Assembly (NCBI RefSeq): GCF_014898055.3 | Contig: NW_023601322.1 | Coordinates: 66,864,740 to 66,928,739 of the forward strand | DNA length: 64,000 nt | From: Talpa occidentalis | Taxonomy: Eukaryota > Chordata > Mammalia > Eulipotyphla > Talpidae | Direction: 5' to 3' | Shown: positions 1 through 11,039 of the stretch, in pieces | Numbering within the stretch: the first letter of the stretch is position 1 | How the letters are laid out: every line of letters starts with the position of its first letter | Translations under genes and position numbers: made by a program | The notes under the pieces: generated by a model | The model's input: only the letters and a program-made list of their open reading frames with translations | Told to the model about the DNA's origin: nothing | The model's database searches: none

Positions 1-949
1 AGAGAACAAGGCCACTCTGTCTGGGACAGAAAACTGTTGGGATGGAGCCCAGCAGAGATCAAGCTCCCACAACCTCCAAGCACAGCCAACTATGTCTCCA
101 GGGCTCCCAAGGGGCCAATCGTAGCCACCTCCCACCTGGACAAAGGTGTGGGACCCTGGCCAGTCACTCCACTCTTGAGCCCTCCCAGTCTTCTCAGAGG
201 GTGTTATCCCATTACACACTCAAGAAGCACTCCCAGAGCCATCTCCTCCCTGGTTCTGGGGTGTGCTAGTAATTAATTCTCACACTCCTGGGAGTAGAGA
301 GGGAGGTGTGAGAATCTCTGATTACACTGGGGAGAGGGCAGACCCAGGGTTGCCAATGACTCACTCTAAGGCTCCCAGGTAGTAGCGATGTGAGAACTCA
401 AAAACTTAGCATGCCAGGTGCAACAGGAGTCACCAGCACCACAGGCCTGGCATGGGGAAGGGTACCGGATGTCCAGCTCTCAGCTGTCATGTTCACAGTC
501 TACACAGAGATGCAGTAATCCTGACAGGTTGGAGTAGCAGAGCTCCACAAAACTCACAACTTGTATAAGGACGGCGGGTCCAAGTTTGCTCAGTTAGGAG
601 TACTTAGGGATAAGGAGACCCGGAAGACTTTTCTTCAGATGTAAGGCCCCCAAAGGGAAAGAACCCCACCCCTGTCCCATCTCAGTAGACTCAAACCTAT
701 AAGGCCCAAGTGCCAAGGGATTGAAAGCACAATTTTGACGACTTGGGTTAGGTCTTTATCACTTACCCTGTGAACTTGAGCAAGTCATTTGATCTGTGGG
801 AAACTCAGTTATACTGGGGATGTCAAGCCTATCCAACAAAAGTGTTGGGAATAGCACATGAGATGTTGTGCTTGTCCGAGCTGGGTAGGAAGGGTCTCAC
901 AATCACCTAACAATCACAGGGATGTGTCCTTTTAAAATATAATTCTCGG
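1..949. other. Intergenic/intronic flank, no gene
   Basis: I see no gene here; the short open frames lack any recognisable domain. Bases about 740-870 resemble a MIR SINE: a stretch reading GAACTTGAGCAAGTCATTTG followed by a decayed form of the usual 'gggaaactcag' block. The rest is unassigned unique-looking DNA. On the PCDHG transcript this lies in the intron between PCDHGC5 and the first constant exon. I looked for the constant-exon-1 coding signal (it begins QAPPNTDW) and did not find it. Confidence 0.5.
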
Positions 950-1248
950 GGGCCTCCCCGGTGGCGCAGCGGTTGAGTGCTGGGTTGCGAAGCTGTCCGC
1001 AGCCTCTGCAGCGCTGGTTCAATCCCCGGCTGCTCCCCGGCCACCGGAGGAGGGTCCCACATGGCGCACAGACCTCTCCTGCCTCCCGCTGCTCCCCTCA
1101 GCAGTGTACTTCGGTCCTTCTGCCTGCTCTGCTCCCCGCTCTGGCTCTGGTGAATTCTCTCACCCTCCCACACTTCTGACTGTACCCAGTGCTTGTATAA
1201 ATAAATTAAATAAATAAATAAATAAATAAATAAATCCTTAAAAAAAAA
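950..1248 (+). mobile_element. tRNA-derived T+ SINE, full length
   Basis: The head GGCCTCCCCGGTGGCGCAGC contains a Pol III A box and GGTTCAATCCC is the B box. The 3' end is an AAATAAAT repeat, then TCCTTA and an A-tail. Flanked by the duplication ATTCTCGGG at 942-950 and 1249-1257, and followed at once by a second SINE. Confidence 0.88.
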
Positions 1249-1255
1249 ATTCTCG

Positions 1256-1560
1256 GGCCTCCCTGGTGGCACAAGGGGTTAAGCACCGCACTACAAAGCA
1301 ATCCACAGCCTCTGCAGCAGGAGTTCAGTCTCCACAGCCTCTGCAGCAGGAGTTCAATCTCTAGCCAGCTAGGGAGCAACCCATATGGTGAGGCAGACCT
1401 CTCCTGCCTCGCCTGCTGCTCCTCTCAGCAGTGTGTTTCAGTCAGTCTGCCTGTTCTGTTCCCTACTCTGTCTCTGGTGGATCCTCTCACCCCCCTCCCC
1501 CCAATCTCTGGCCTGTGCCCCAGCTCTTGTAAGCGTAAATAAATAAATCTTTAAAAATAT
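1256..1560 (+). mobile_element. tRNA-derived T+ SINE, tandem to the previous one
   Basis: Same family, with the 'ggcacaaggggttaag' head variant. An internal duplication repeats 'cagcctctgcagcaggagtt' around the B box. It ends in AAATAAATCTTTAAAAA followed by a copy of the shared target site (ATAATTCTC). Confidence 0.85.
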
Positions 1561-1834
1561 ATATAATTCTCAGTCAGTTGGGGTTAGGTGGGTGTAGATG
1601 CCTTTTGAATAAAAGTTCCCAGCCTTGTGGAAACTTGTGTTCTTTACCATTATAGTTTCTTCACATGAGAGGGCACGCTGGCGTATGGCACAAGTTGTGG
1701 TTTTTCATCAGCCCGAATGAAGACTGCCAGAGAATCCGATACTTGGGTTACCTCAAAGCCTGATCCTGGCTCTCTGGGTACATTATAGTCACGACTGGGG
1801 CCAAAGGACTATTTGAGGGCATCCTAATCCCGCT

Positions 1835-2480
1835 TCTCGCTGGAGATCGCAGGTCACTTAGTCCTGCTCACCCCACACTCTCGACCCGCAGCCCTGCCCT
1901 CTCTCAGGCCCCAGGGCCCTCAATCTGCCAGCCAGGGGTTTCTGGGCTGGAGGTGCAGCCCTACCTCCCCCAACCTCCCAACTCTGCACCACTCCAGGTT
2001 CCAGTCGGCGGGAAAGGCTGGCGGGGTCATAGAGTCCCGCCCGCCCGGCGCCTAGAGCGCCCACAGCCACGCCCGCACCTCGAGCCCGCAGGCGACCCGC
2101 TTGGCCCCGCGACGCGACCCGCGCAGCCCCGGGAGCGGCGGGCCTAGTGGGGTGACGAAGGTCGGAAGTACCTGAGTCCTCGCAGGCCAGGGCGGCCACG
2201 ACCTGGGGTCCTCACCGGGACGCGCTCAGCCAGGGGTGAGTACCTATGAGGCCCACCTCGGGGTGAGGGAAGCAGTGAGAGGCCGCCCTGCGCGTAGGGC
2301 CTAGCACCGAGATGGCAGTGACGCGTGGTGTGTGTGAGAGTGTGTGTGTGTGTGTGTGTGTGTGTGAGTGTGTACGTGCACGTGAGCAGGTGAGGTATGG
2401 CGAGGCCGAACCTCTTGTGGCCCGTGGGTGCGTTCTGAGGGAGGACTCGCCTGAGCCGTGGCGCTCACTCCCTGTCGTGC
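1835..2480. promoter_or_regulatory. CpG island downstream of PCDHGC5
   Basis: A strongly CpG-rich block sits inside otherwise ordinary DNA, densest at about 2005-2230 (runs such as CCCGCCCGCCCGGCGCC and GCGACGCGACCCGCGC). No conserved coding frame was recognised in either direction. A good plus-strand donor consensus (GG|GTGAGTAC) is present near 2235, and a weaker minus-strand donor (CAG|GTACTT) near 2170. It lies in the intron between PCDHGC5 and the constant exons. An unannotated antisense or alternative promoter, or a CTCF/enhancer element, is possible; this is inference. Bases 2481-2905 beyond it show nothing else recognisable. Confidence 0.6.
2327..2383 (+). repeat. (GT)n microsatellite
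   Basis: Imperfect GT tract with GAGAG and GAG interruptions, ending in TGTACGTGCACGTG, inside the CpG island. Alternating purine-pyrimidine DNA of this kind can adopt Z-form. Confidence 0.95.
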
Positions 2481-2905
2481 CTACGGTTGCATGTTTGCTG
2501 GGGGGAGAGAGGGGTTGAGAACAACTGCGACGTCACAGAAATATAAGAGGAAACCTAAAGGACGTGGGCATGCTGGCGCCAGAGTCTAGGAGCCATTCCC
2601 GCCCCCGCCCCCCAACCCTAGAGGGGGGGATGGGGCGGGGAACTGTGACTGCCTCCACCCGGGAACCAACACCTGCTGATCTGGCCAGAAAAATCGCTGG
2701 GCTCCAGGCTTTTTCTGATGTGGGGCATAATGTCTTACCATTCCTCAACCCCCACAAATCACCTTCAGCTCCAGGCTAACACCCCCATCCCTGCTCAGCC
2801 ACAGCTGGCTTCCTAGCAATCAGTCCACCCGCCAGGCAACTGCCTGAGAAGAGTAGGTGCAAGTTCAGAGTCCCTCAGTGGACAGGCTGGCGGTGCCTGA
2901 CCCCT

Positions 2906-2959
2906 CACCTGGCTCCTTTCCCGCAGTGTATTCACCTGGCTCCTCTCCCGCAGTGTATT
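2906..2959 (-). repeat. 27-bp tandem duplication spanning the C5 splice donor
   Basis: Plus-strand bases 2906-2932 and 2933-2959 are the same 27-bp unit with one mismatch (2919 T versus 2946 C). On the gene strand each unit encodes NTLRERSQ plus V and contains its own CAG|GTG donor. The proximal donor gives a tail ending NTLRERSQ; the distal donor adds nine residues and stays in phase 0. Confidence 0.95.
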
Positions 2960-5395
2960 AGAGCGGGACCTGTAGGCGTCAGGCTCCAGTGCCAGAGCTG
3001 TGGGCTGCTGGACGCTGAGTGGCCTTAGGAAAGTGAAATCACTGCCATCCGAGGCTGGTGAAAAGCACGTCCGGTAGCAATGGCTCTGCGAGTCTGTGGG
3101 CCGCAGTGTCACCTCCATGTACTTGAGCGTGCCATCTGAGCTCACTTGCAAGTTGGGGCTGGACTGCTTATAGAACTCCCGGGAAGGTGAGTCCTGGCGC
3201 CTGCAGCACTGGCCTCCACCCCCATCCCCATCTGCATGCCCCCGAAGGCACTTAGCTGACAGAAAGGTGAAGGTGACTAAGGATAAGAGACTGATGGCTG
3301 CAAGAGCCACAATGAGGTAAAGGGTAAGGTCTGAACGCTCAGGAGGGTGTGTGAGGAAGTCGCTAGATCTGGGCATTTCCTCTGGGTCCTCATCCTCCAG
3401 AACCAGCAGCACTGTTGCTGTTGAGGAGAGCGAGGGGTCCCCATTGTCCCTCACCAGGACCACCACCTGCTGGGTGTCAGAGTCTTCATCCAGTAAGGCC
3501 CGGGCTGTGCGCACCTCACCAGTATGTGCAGACACCAGGAACAGTCCCGGGGCTGTGGACTGTGGCAACAAAGAATAAGAGAGCCATGCATTGTGGCCTG
3601 CATCAGCGTCTACGGCTGTCACCTTGGTGACTAAGGAGCCAGGAGGAACAGAGCGAGGGAGACGCTGGGGGACTGACAGTTCCTGGCCTGGTCTTGGGTG
3701 CAGCACGGCTGGGGCATTATCATTCTGGTCCAGGATAAACACATGCAGAGATGTGTTGGCATACATTGGGGGAGAGCCAGAGTCTCGAACTCCCACCACG
3801 ATCTGTAGCATCTGCAGCAGTTCATAGTCAAAGGTACGCTGGGCAAAGACCCGCCCATCTTCAGGGTTGACGTACACAAAGGAGGAGGCTGGAGCTCCCT
3901 GAATTTGATTCCCGACAATGGAGTAGGTGAGGCGGGCATTATCCCCGCTGTCTGGATCTGAGGCAGCCACGGTGCAGAGAAGGGAGCCTGGAGGCCGGTT
4001 TTCTGGGATGTAAGCAGTGTAGAGCTGCTGGGTAAAGTAGGGGGCGTTGTCATTAACATCTGAAATGTTGATCCTGATGGTGAGATGTGCATGCAGGGGA
4101 GGTGAGCCCCCATCCCTGGCCAGCAGCTCGATGATATAGTGGGGTCTGGTTTCGCGATCCAAGGGTTGGCTGGTTAGTAGCGAGTAGTGGTTTTCAGAAG
4201 GCTTAATCTGAAATGGCAGGTCTGGAGCAATCTCAAGGCTTACTTCACCGTTTTTCCCTGAGTCTCGGTCCCGCACATTGAACAATCCCACTACTGTGCC
4301 CACTGGTGTGCTCTCCAGGACAGGGTTGACCAAAGAGGCCAGTAGCACCTCCGGGGCATTGTCATTGGCATCCCCCACATCCACTTGAATCACACAGTGG
4401 CCTTCCATGGCTGGTTGTCCCTGGTCTCGGGCTTTTGCATGAATTTCATAGAAACTTGACTCCTCAAAGTCTATGGGGCCCAACACATGGATTGCTCCAC
4501 TGCTGGGATCTAGGCCAAAGAGATTCCTCACTGCCTCAGGTGTATGGTCTCCAAAAGAATATTCTAATTGGCCATTGGTGCCCTCATCTGGATCGGTGGC
4601 ATTGAGGCGGAGCAATAGTGTACCCATGGGAGCATTCTCTGGGAGTCCCACACGTAGAACTGATGATTGGAAGGTTGGAGCGTTGTCATTGATGTCCAGC
4701 ACGGTGACAGAGATGAGGGTGGTGCCGGAGCGGGCTGGGATACCCCCATCCACAGCAGTAAGCACCAGCTGATGTCTAGCCTGGGCTTCACGATCCAGCT
4801 GCTGCTCTAGCACCAGCTCTGGGAACAGTTTCCCATCTTTTAGGGTCTTCACATGCAGAGTGAAGTGCCTGCTGGGGCTCAGAGTGTAGAAGCTCACAGT
4901 ATTCGTGCCCACGTCTGGATCCTGAGCACTATCCAGCGGAAACCGTGCCCCAAGTGCAGCTGATTCTGAGATGCGTATCTCTCGCTCAGGGGTGGCAAAG
5001 CTGGGAGAGTTGTCGTTGAGATCCAGGATCTCTACCTCTACACGGATTAATTCCAGGGGATGTTCAGTCACCACCTGCACTGGCAGCAGGCAGCTGGTAC
5101 TGGCTCCACACAGGCTTTCTCGGTCAATCTTTTGATTCACTGCTAGAGCACCACTCATCAAGCTCAGAGAAAAATAGTGCCCATTCTCCTCAGAGCCCAA
5201 CCGGAGTCGGCGGCTCAACAGATCTGTCACCTTTAAGCCTAGATCCTGAGCAACATTCCCCACCAGCGTCCCCGGCTCAGACTCCTCCACCACTGAGTAT
5301 CGAAGCTGCCCAGACACCCAGCCCCAGCAGCACAAGGACAACATGCACAGCACTTGCCATTTCCCAGCAAGCTGTGGGGGTGTGTGAGGCCCCAT
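2909..5395 (-). CDS. PCDHGC5: Protocadherin gamma C5, variable exon (first coding exon only)
   Basis: Homophilic neuronal adhesion receptor of the clustered protocadherin family; C5 is one of the C-type isoforms and is reported to associate with GABA-A receptor gamma subunits. The exon codes for 829 residues to its distal donor. Residues 1-30 are a signal peptide. Six cadherin repeats follow (EC1-EC6, about 30-680) with repeated DxNDNxP, LDRE and DxD calcium motifs, and C96/C102 form the family's EC1 CX5C pair. The transmembrane helix is about 690-712. The tail from 713 has the CFSPASDGSDFTFL block. The start is the only ATG leading into the signal peptide and the start expected for this gene. 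The 3' end carries a duplicated donor (CAG|GTGAAT at 2936, CAG|GTGAGG at 2909). The constant exons are outside the window. No CSE is seen upstream. Confidence 0.96.
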
Positions 5396-5660
5396 GACCC
5401 AGAAGTCCCTTCCTGGACACTGACTCTGTGCTGTCCTGTCTCCAAGGTAGACCCAGGGCTTGGAATGTAGCAGCTGAAATCTCTTATGTCTCCTTTCAGC
5501 CTCTTAAAAACTGCTCGGAGGTTTGTCTGCCTGCAGCAGTTCTTAGTCACAGAATGGCGGGGGTGGGGCTGGGGGAGGGAATTGAAGCAGAGTGGAGCTG
5601 GGGAGCTGGGGGAGGATAGGCGGGCAGGAAGAGCAGATCCCCACCTCGGCTGTGAGTCTG

Positions 5661-5693
5661 ATTGGCCAAAAAGTCTGTCTGCTCTCTACCAAT
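5661..5693 (-). promoter_or_regulatory. PCDHGC5 promoter: inverted CCAAT pair without CSE
   Basis: ATTGG (5661-5665) and CCAAT (5689-5693) face each other about 270-300 bp upstream of the C5 ATG, in the position where other gamma exons have the CSE between CCAAT boxes. The ACAGCGGC core is absent; the spacer reads AAAAAGTCTGTC. Known biology: PCDHGC5 lacks the CSE. That this is the core promoter is inference from position. Confidence 0.5.
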
Positions 5694-5699
5694 TATGAA

Positions 5700-6970
5700 G
5701 TCTCCTTAGTCCTGGAAACCTTAGGAACAGGCGCTGCAAATCTGTGTCACAAAAGCCGCCTACCTCCCCACTCATTTCATGCTGTGGGTTGATTCAGCCC
5801 CCTTGGCAGCAAAGTTTTACAGCTCAGATGGTGCTCAACAGGGAGGACAAAGTGGTACAAAACTTCTCAGTGTTCTGTCCCAGCAACTTCCTGCACGACT
5901 TCAGAAGCTTCCACTATTTCACTTGAACCCAAAACATGCTGTCCTTCTGGGAGAGGCAAAGCCCATGTGTTTCCCCTCCCTCCCCCATCCTGCCAAAGGC
6001 TGCTAAAGTGAGAGAAAAGATTTGTTAGGACCCTATAGTCTTGCTCTGACTCTTCATCAATGTCTTGAGGAGTCTCAGTGTCAGCTGATGGCCCCAGCGT
6101 CTGAGATCCTGGAGTTGAGCTGTGGAACGAGCATCACAGTTTGTGGTAGAGGAAGCATTTTTGGGACTTATCCTGGTCACCCTTGTTCTAGAACCTGGGC
6201 ATGGTCTCTAGGCTTTATGGTTTCATCAGTTCCGAAGAATACTACTTTAAGACTCCCAGTGGCTATCTCTGTGAATTCTTCAGCTATAAACCAGTTTTCT
6301 TTTACTAAGTGATTTCACGTATTGCCTTTTCCCCAAAAGAGGTAGTGTTCTCCTAACCCCAATCTACCACATGTAGCTCAAATCTCAATGGGATCTTTAT
6401 CGAGATTCCTGAAGATCTAGACTAAAAGATCTCTGCTTCCACCTAGATGCCCCTCTCCCTTGGCTCGCTCCTCTTTGTGCTCTCTGCTATGTTTTAAAGC
6501 AGAGTTCCCTCTCTGGGTTAGAGGTACTTAATACTGTGGGGTAAAGACATTCATCCCCTCAATCCATTGGGGAGTTCTGGTAGTTCATAACCTAGACCCT
6601 CATTCAGGAAGAGTAGAAAAAGCAACCACCTGGCTTGATGACTCCCTGGTGCGTCCTAGGCTTGTGCACTATATCCTGCTTTGCACCCACATCCTGGCAG
6701 CATGCTTCCATAATACCCTAGTTCTTGATCACTTAGTTTCATTTCTTACTCTCAGATAAGAACATAACCCACCCCCCGAGCACTAATCTGCGATGACTCC
6801 CCAGTTAATTCACAAAACATTTCTAAAGCACAGCATCTAACATGTTACCACTCACAAAAATGGTGACATCACTATGGGCTCTGACAGAGAAAGCCAATAC
6901 TCTCTGGGATGTGGCCCAGCCATATGCCTGGATCAGAGCAATCCTCAAGCATTGGCTGAGCCTGCAAAGG
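5700..6970. other. C4-C5 intergenic spacer
   Basis: No gene, RNA or repeat family recognised. It carries the 5' flank of C5 at one end and the intron just downstream of the C4 donor at the other. Confidence 0.5.
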
Positions 6971-6976
6971 TCTCAC

Positions 6977-9418
6977 CTCTAGCCCATAGAGAAGATCAGA
7001 GGGTGGACAGCTTGGGCGAACAGGCTCCCCTGCCATAGGTGCACTGGGTGACTTCACCATCATGAAGCTATCGCTCCGAGTGGGTGCAGAAGCCAAGGGT
7101 GTACAGCCATGAGAGTGGCCGCCCACATCAACAAATTTGATAGGATCATCTGATCCTAGCTGGATTCGGAGAATCCCATTGGAAGGAGGAAGTCCCTCCC
7201 TCCTTCGAGATCGGGTGAGACAAGCACAGGTGCCAGCAGGAAAGCAGGTCACTCCACAGGCAGCCCCACGAAGACACTTAGAGAGAAGTGCCACAAATGA
7301 GCCAAAGGAGACAAAGCAAATCGCCACTAGTGACACAGCCAAGTAGAGGGTCAGGCGGGATTCTCCTTCCCTTGGAGCTGAAGATTCTCGAAGATCAGGG
7401 ACAACTGGATGAGTGTCTTCTTCCAAGGACACTAGGAGAGTAACAGAGGTAGAGAGTGGTGGGCTACCACTATCCTTTACCACAATGACCAGCTTCTGTG
7501 GTGGGAGATCAGCCGGAATAGGAACAGCTGTCCGCACCTCTCCAGCATATCGAGAAACTGCAAACAGGCTGGGATCTGGGGCCTCCAGTAGCTGATATGA
7601 AACCCACGCATTGTAACCTGAATCCAAATCCACAGCAGTCACCTTTGTGACTAGGTGACCAGCACCAACTGATGGAGGAAGTGCTTGGGGACATAAGGAA
7701 CCAGGCCGGGCCCTAGGGCGGAGCACAGCTGGGGCATTGTCATTGAGGTCCAGCACAAATAGACGAACTGTCACAGTGCTACTAAGGGGTGGGTTGCCCC
7801 TGTCCCGGGCCTGCACCTCAAACTGTAATGTCTGTGTTTGCTCATAGTCAAAGGATCTAGTAGCATGAACAGCTCCAGTCTGGGGGTTCAGAGAGATGAA
7901 GGAGGAAGCTGACACATCTCGATTTCTGGGCTCGAGGAGAGAGTAGGAGATAAGTGCATTCAAGCCAGAGTCTGGATCAGAGGCTGCAAGGGAGCAAAGC
8001 AGATCTCCTGGACGATTGTTTTCAGGAACAAACACCTCATGTGACCTCTGGAAAAAAGAGGGTGGGTTATCATTCACATCCGAAATATTGAGGAAAATAG
8101 TCCTGTGGGTACTCAGAGGAGGATTCCCAGCATCAGAAGCAGTGACCATGATGTCATAGCTGGATTTGGCCTCTCGGTCCAAGGGCCCAGCAGTCACCAA
8201 GGAGAACTGGTTCCTGAAGGCAGACTTGAGGGCAAATGGCAGGTAGTCGGGAATACGGAGGCTCACATCTCCATTTGACCCCGAGTCAGGGTCCTGCACA
8301 CTGATGAGTGCCACCACAGTGCCAGGTTCTGCGCTCTCAGGGAGAGTTCCAAGCTCTGAGGTCACTGTGATGTGAGGGGCGTTGTCATTTACATCCAGGA
8401 GATCCACCCGAAGGCTGCAATGTTGCTCCATGGCTGGAGAACCCCCATCACGAGCCCGGACATCAAATTCGTAGTAATTTTCACTCTCAAAATCTAAGGG
8501 TCCCTGAAGGGTAAGCTTTCCAGAAGTGGGGTGCAGGCTAAAGAGGTTTCTCACACGATCGGGGGTGTGGCCACTGAAAGAAAAGGTGATATTACCACTG
8601 GGACCTAGGTCCGGGTCAGAGGCATTGAGCTGGATGAGCAGCATGCCGGCTGGTGCGCTCTCCAGCACGCTAATCCTGTAACTGGACTGCTGGAAGGCTG
8701 GGGCGTTGTCGTTCACGTCCAGCACTGATACCCGGAGCTCTGCGGTGCCAGATCTTGGGGGGTTCCCTCCATCCACAGCAGTCAGCACCAAGCGGTAGTC
8801 TGATTGCTTTTCCCGATCCAAAGGCTTCTCCAGGAGCAGCTCTGGGACCAGGCTGCCGTCGCTGCGCTTCTTGACATCCAGTGCAAAGTGTTCATTGGAG
8901 CTTAGTCTGTAGCTGCTGATGGAGTTGCTCCCCACATCTGCATCCTGAGCCTTTTCCAAAGGAAAACGCTGTCCTGGTGGAGCTGCCTCCCCAATTTCCA
9001 AGTCCAGCTGCTGCCGAGGAAATCGGGGGGCGTGATCATTCACATCTACGATTTCTACCTCCGCTCTATACATTTCCAAAGGCCCTTCGGTTACAAACTC
9101 CAGGGGCACGATACAGCTGGCACTGAGCCCGCACAGTGCCTCTCGATCAATTGGATTCTTGATGAGCAGGGCTCCGCTGTCCAAATCCACACGGAAGTGT
9201 CTTTGGTTCACCTCTCCAGCGACCTGCAGCCTGCGAGCTGACAGACTCTCTGTATCCAACAGAAAATCTTGGGCGACATTCCCTACAAAAGTCCCTTCCT
9301 GTGACTCCTCTGGGACCGGGTAGCGGATCTGCCCAAAAACGTAACCCAGGTGGCAAAAGAGGAACAAAAGGGTAGCCCCCCAACAGATTTCTACCCAGCT
9401 TCTCACCTTGCGGAGCAT
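6977..9418 (-). CDS. PCDHGC4: Protocadherin gamma C4, variable exon (first coding exon only)
   Basis: C-type gamma protocadherin. Known biology: the isoform essential for postnatal survival of some neurons, and it needs other protocadherins as carriers to reach the cell surface. The exon codes for 814 residues. The signal peptide is 1-30, EC1-EC6 follow with intact LDRE, DxNDNxP and XEX motifs, and C96/C102 are the EC1 pair. The transmembrane helix is about 690-712. A cysteine-rich juxtamembrane tail follows (SKCLRGAACGVTCFPAGTCA), and the exon ends in YGLE. I start at the ATG at 9418 (MLRKV); the open frame extends 28 codons upstream but that part is not expected in the family. The donor is GAG|GTGAGA, phase 0. 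The sequence is very close to the human protein as I recall it. Confidence 0.96.
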
Positions 9419-9611
9419 TGCTGCCACGCGCCAGTTCTCGACCTGGTCCTGAGAAGCCGAAGAAGCCGACCCGCCCCAAACGGCCACAGCAGCTGGAGAC
9501 ACCTATCTCCCTTTCCCCGCGCCAGCACTGGCGCGGCAGGGCCGGCGCTGCAAGGGTTACACGCCGTTTTTTTGCTGTGGCGGGGTAGATTTGTCTGCCT
9601 TCCACCACCCG

Positions 9612-9645
9612 ATTGGCAGACCGCGGTTCCTGGGCTCAGCCAATA
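9612..9645 (-). promoter_or_regulatory. PCDHGC4 promoter: CCAAT pair with degenerate CSE-like core
   Basis: ATTGGC at 9612-9617 and CCAATA at 9640-9645 bracket GACCGCGG, in the layout seen at C3 (ATTGGC, GACAGCGGC, CCAATA). Position is about 195-225 bp upstream of the C4 ATG, as for the true CSEs. The A-G-C-G core is changed to C-G-C-G, which removes the CGCT box on the gene strand. Confidence 0.55.
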
Positions 9646-9702
9646 GGCTGAGCAGAGAACATCCCAATAGCAGCAGGGTTAATGCGTCGCAGTATTGGAG
9701 GA

Positions 9703-9830
9703 AAAAAAAAAAAAAAACAACACACCTATCTTTTCTCCTTCCTCCCGCTCAACGGCATTTCTTTCCACGGGTTATTACCTCTGTGGAGAGGCAGACAACA
9801 TCCATGTTTTTTTTTTTTTTTTTTTTTTTT
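9703..9830. repeat. A15 and T24 homopolymer runs upstream of C4
   Basis: A run of 15 A at 9703-9717 and a run of 24 T at 9807-9830, facing each other about 90 bp apart with no recognisable element between them. Confidence 0.9.
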
Positions 9831-11035
9831 GTAATACACCAACTCCGCCCCTTTTTGTCGGGAAAAACAGCCTGAGCCCTAGCAACCTGCAGCCCAGAGA
9901 GGGAGTAGCCATTTGAGACTGGTCACTTTGTTCAAGCCAGTGTTGTCATCAACCAATATTCTAAATGAGTAGCTTCTGCCTTAGTCTGACTGTATTAAAG
10001 CAACAGCTAATAAGAAGCACTGCCATACAAAACTCTGCCCCTCTGCAGATAATTCAGAAACAGAGCCATATCTTTGCAGAAAAAGATTTACACATTAATG
10101 TAACCAATTAAATTTATGCAGTACACATTTTTGTTGTAACAGGAGGCGCAGCCGGAAACCAAACCTCTCTTATTCAGACACTTGCTAGTGACACACTAAA
10201 TTACCATTCATTGATTTCAAGGACAGTATGGAAGGAGATGAAACAGGGTAGAGGAAACCAAAAGAGGGAGATGTTCCAAATCAGTAAAGAATCAGTGTGT
10301 TTGGGAGGCGCTAAGGACTAAATCTCATTACCTGGAAGAGTGCTAATTTTCACAGATTTAATAGCTTCCTTGAATGACTGAGATCAGCTACCAATAGCAC
10401 TGAACCTACAAATCCTTTTTATTTGACACCTCCGTATGATTGATATGGTGTTAATTATCAACACAGATTGTTTCAAAAGAGCAAGCTTTTCACTTACCCG
10501 CAAGGGGCCTTTTGGAGCTGAACTTGATCTCACCCCACCCCCACCCTGATCTAGGCCCTCCTAGGAGCCTGGCTACCACTTTGCACAAACACAGAAACAC
10601 AGCTCATTTCACACTGTAGTTACCTGCTAAACTCTAATCTGAGTGACAAACACAAGATCACAAAGAGAAAAATCCAGCCTGATGTGGACATGAGATTTCT
10701 CACCCAAATCTTCATCTACACCACTGGCTTCCAAAAAACAGCCACAAAACCTGTTGTTCTTATCCTTCCCATATTTTTCCTCTTTTGACCATGGAGAGGC
10801 CAATAACCAACATTCTGATATCAAAGGGAGGACTTGCTGTGTGCATTTACGAAAAAACAACAACAACAACAACCTCCTTATGAAAGATGAAGATGTAAAT
10901 GAGCCTGAGCTGCCAGGGTTTATGCCAGGATTCACTGCATCAGTGAGTGATACCATCATCCACCCGGCAGCCTCAGTCTGATTGGGGGAGGGGTGGGAAG
11001 GTCATCCTGACTCAGTCCTCTCCCTCACTTCCTGT
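9831..11035. other. C3-C4 spacer, part 1
   Basis: No gene or repeat family recognised, apart from a short (AAC)n tract at about 10856-10872. Open frames here show no similarity to known proteins. Confidence 0.5.
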
Positions 11036-11039
11036 TTTA

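Noticed and set aside
961..1179. Repeated 60-100 codon open frames beginning [19 protein letters not shown] in many places (for example 24477, 27285, 37231)
   Set aside because: They recur because they are translations of SINE copies, not a protein family.
1..2800. Possible gamma constant exon 1 downstream of C5
   Set aside because: No minus-strand sequence encoding QAPPNTDWRFSQ was found; the constant exons must be outside the window.
9419..9502. 28-codon N-terminal extension of PCDHGC4
   Set aside because: It would place non-signal sequence before the conserved MLRKVRSW start and signal peptide, and is most likely 5' UTR.
10627..10959. 110-codon minus-strand open frame in the C3-C4 spacer
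   Set aside because: No domain, no similarity recognised, no splice or promoter context; length is compatible with chance.
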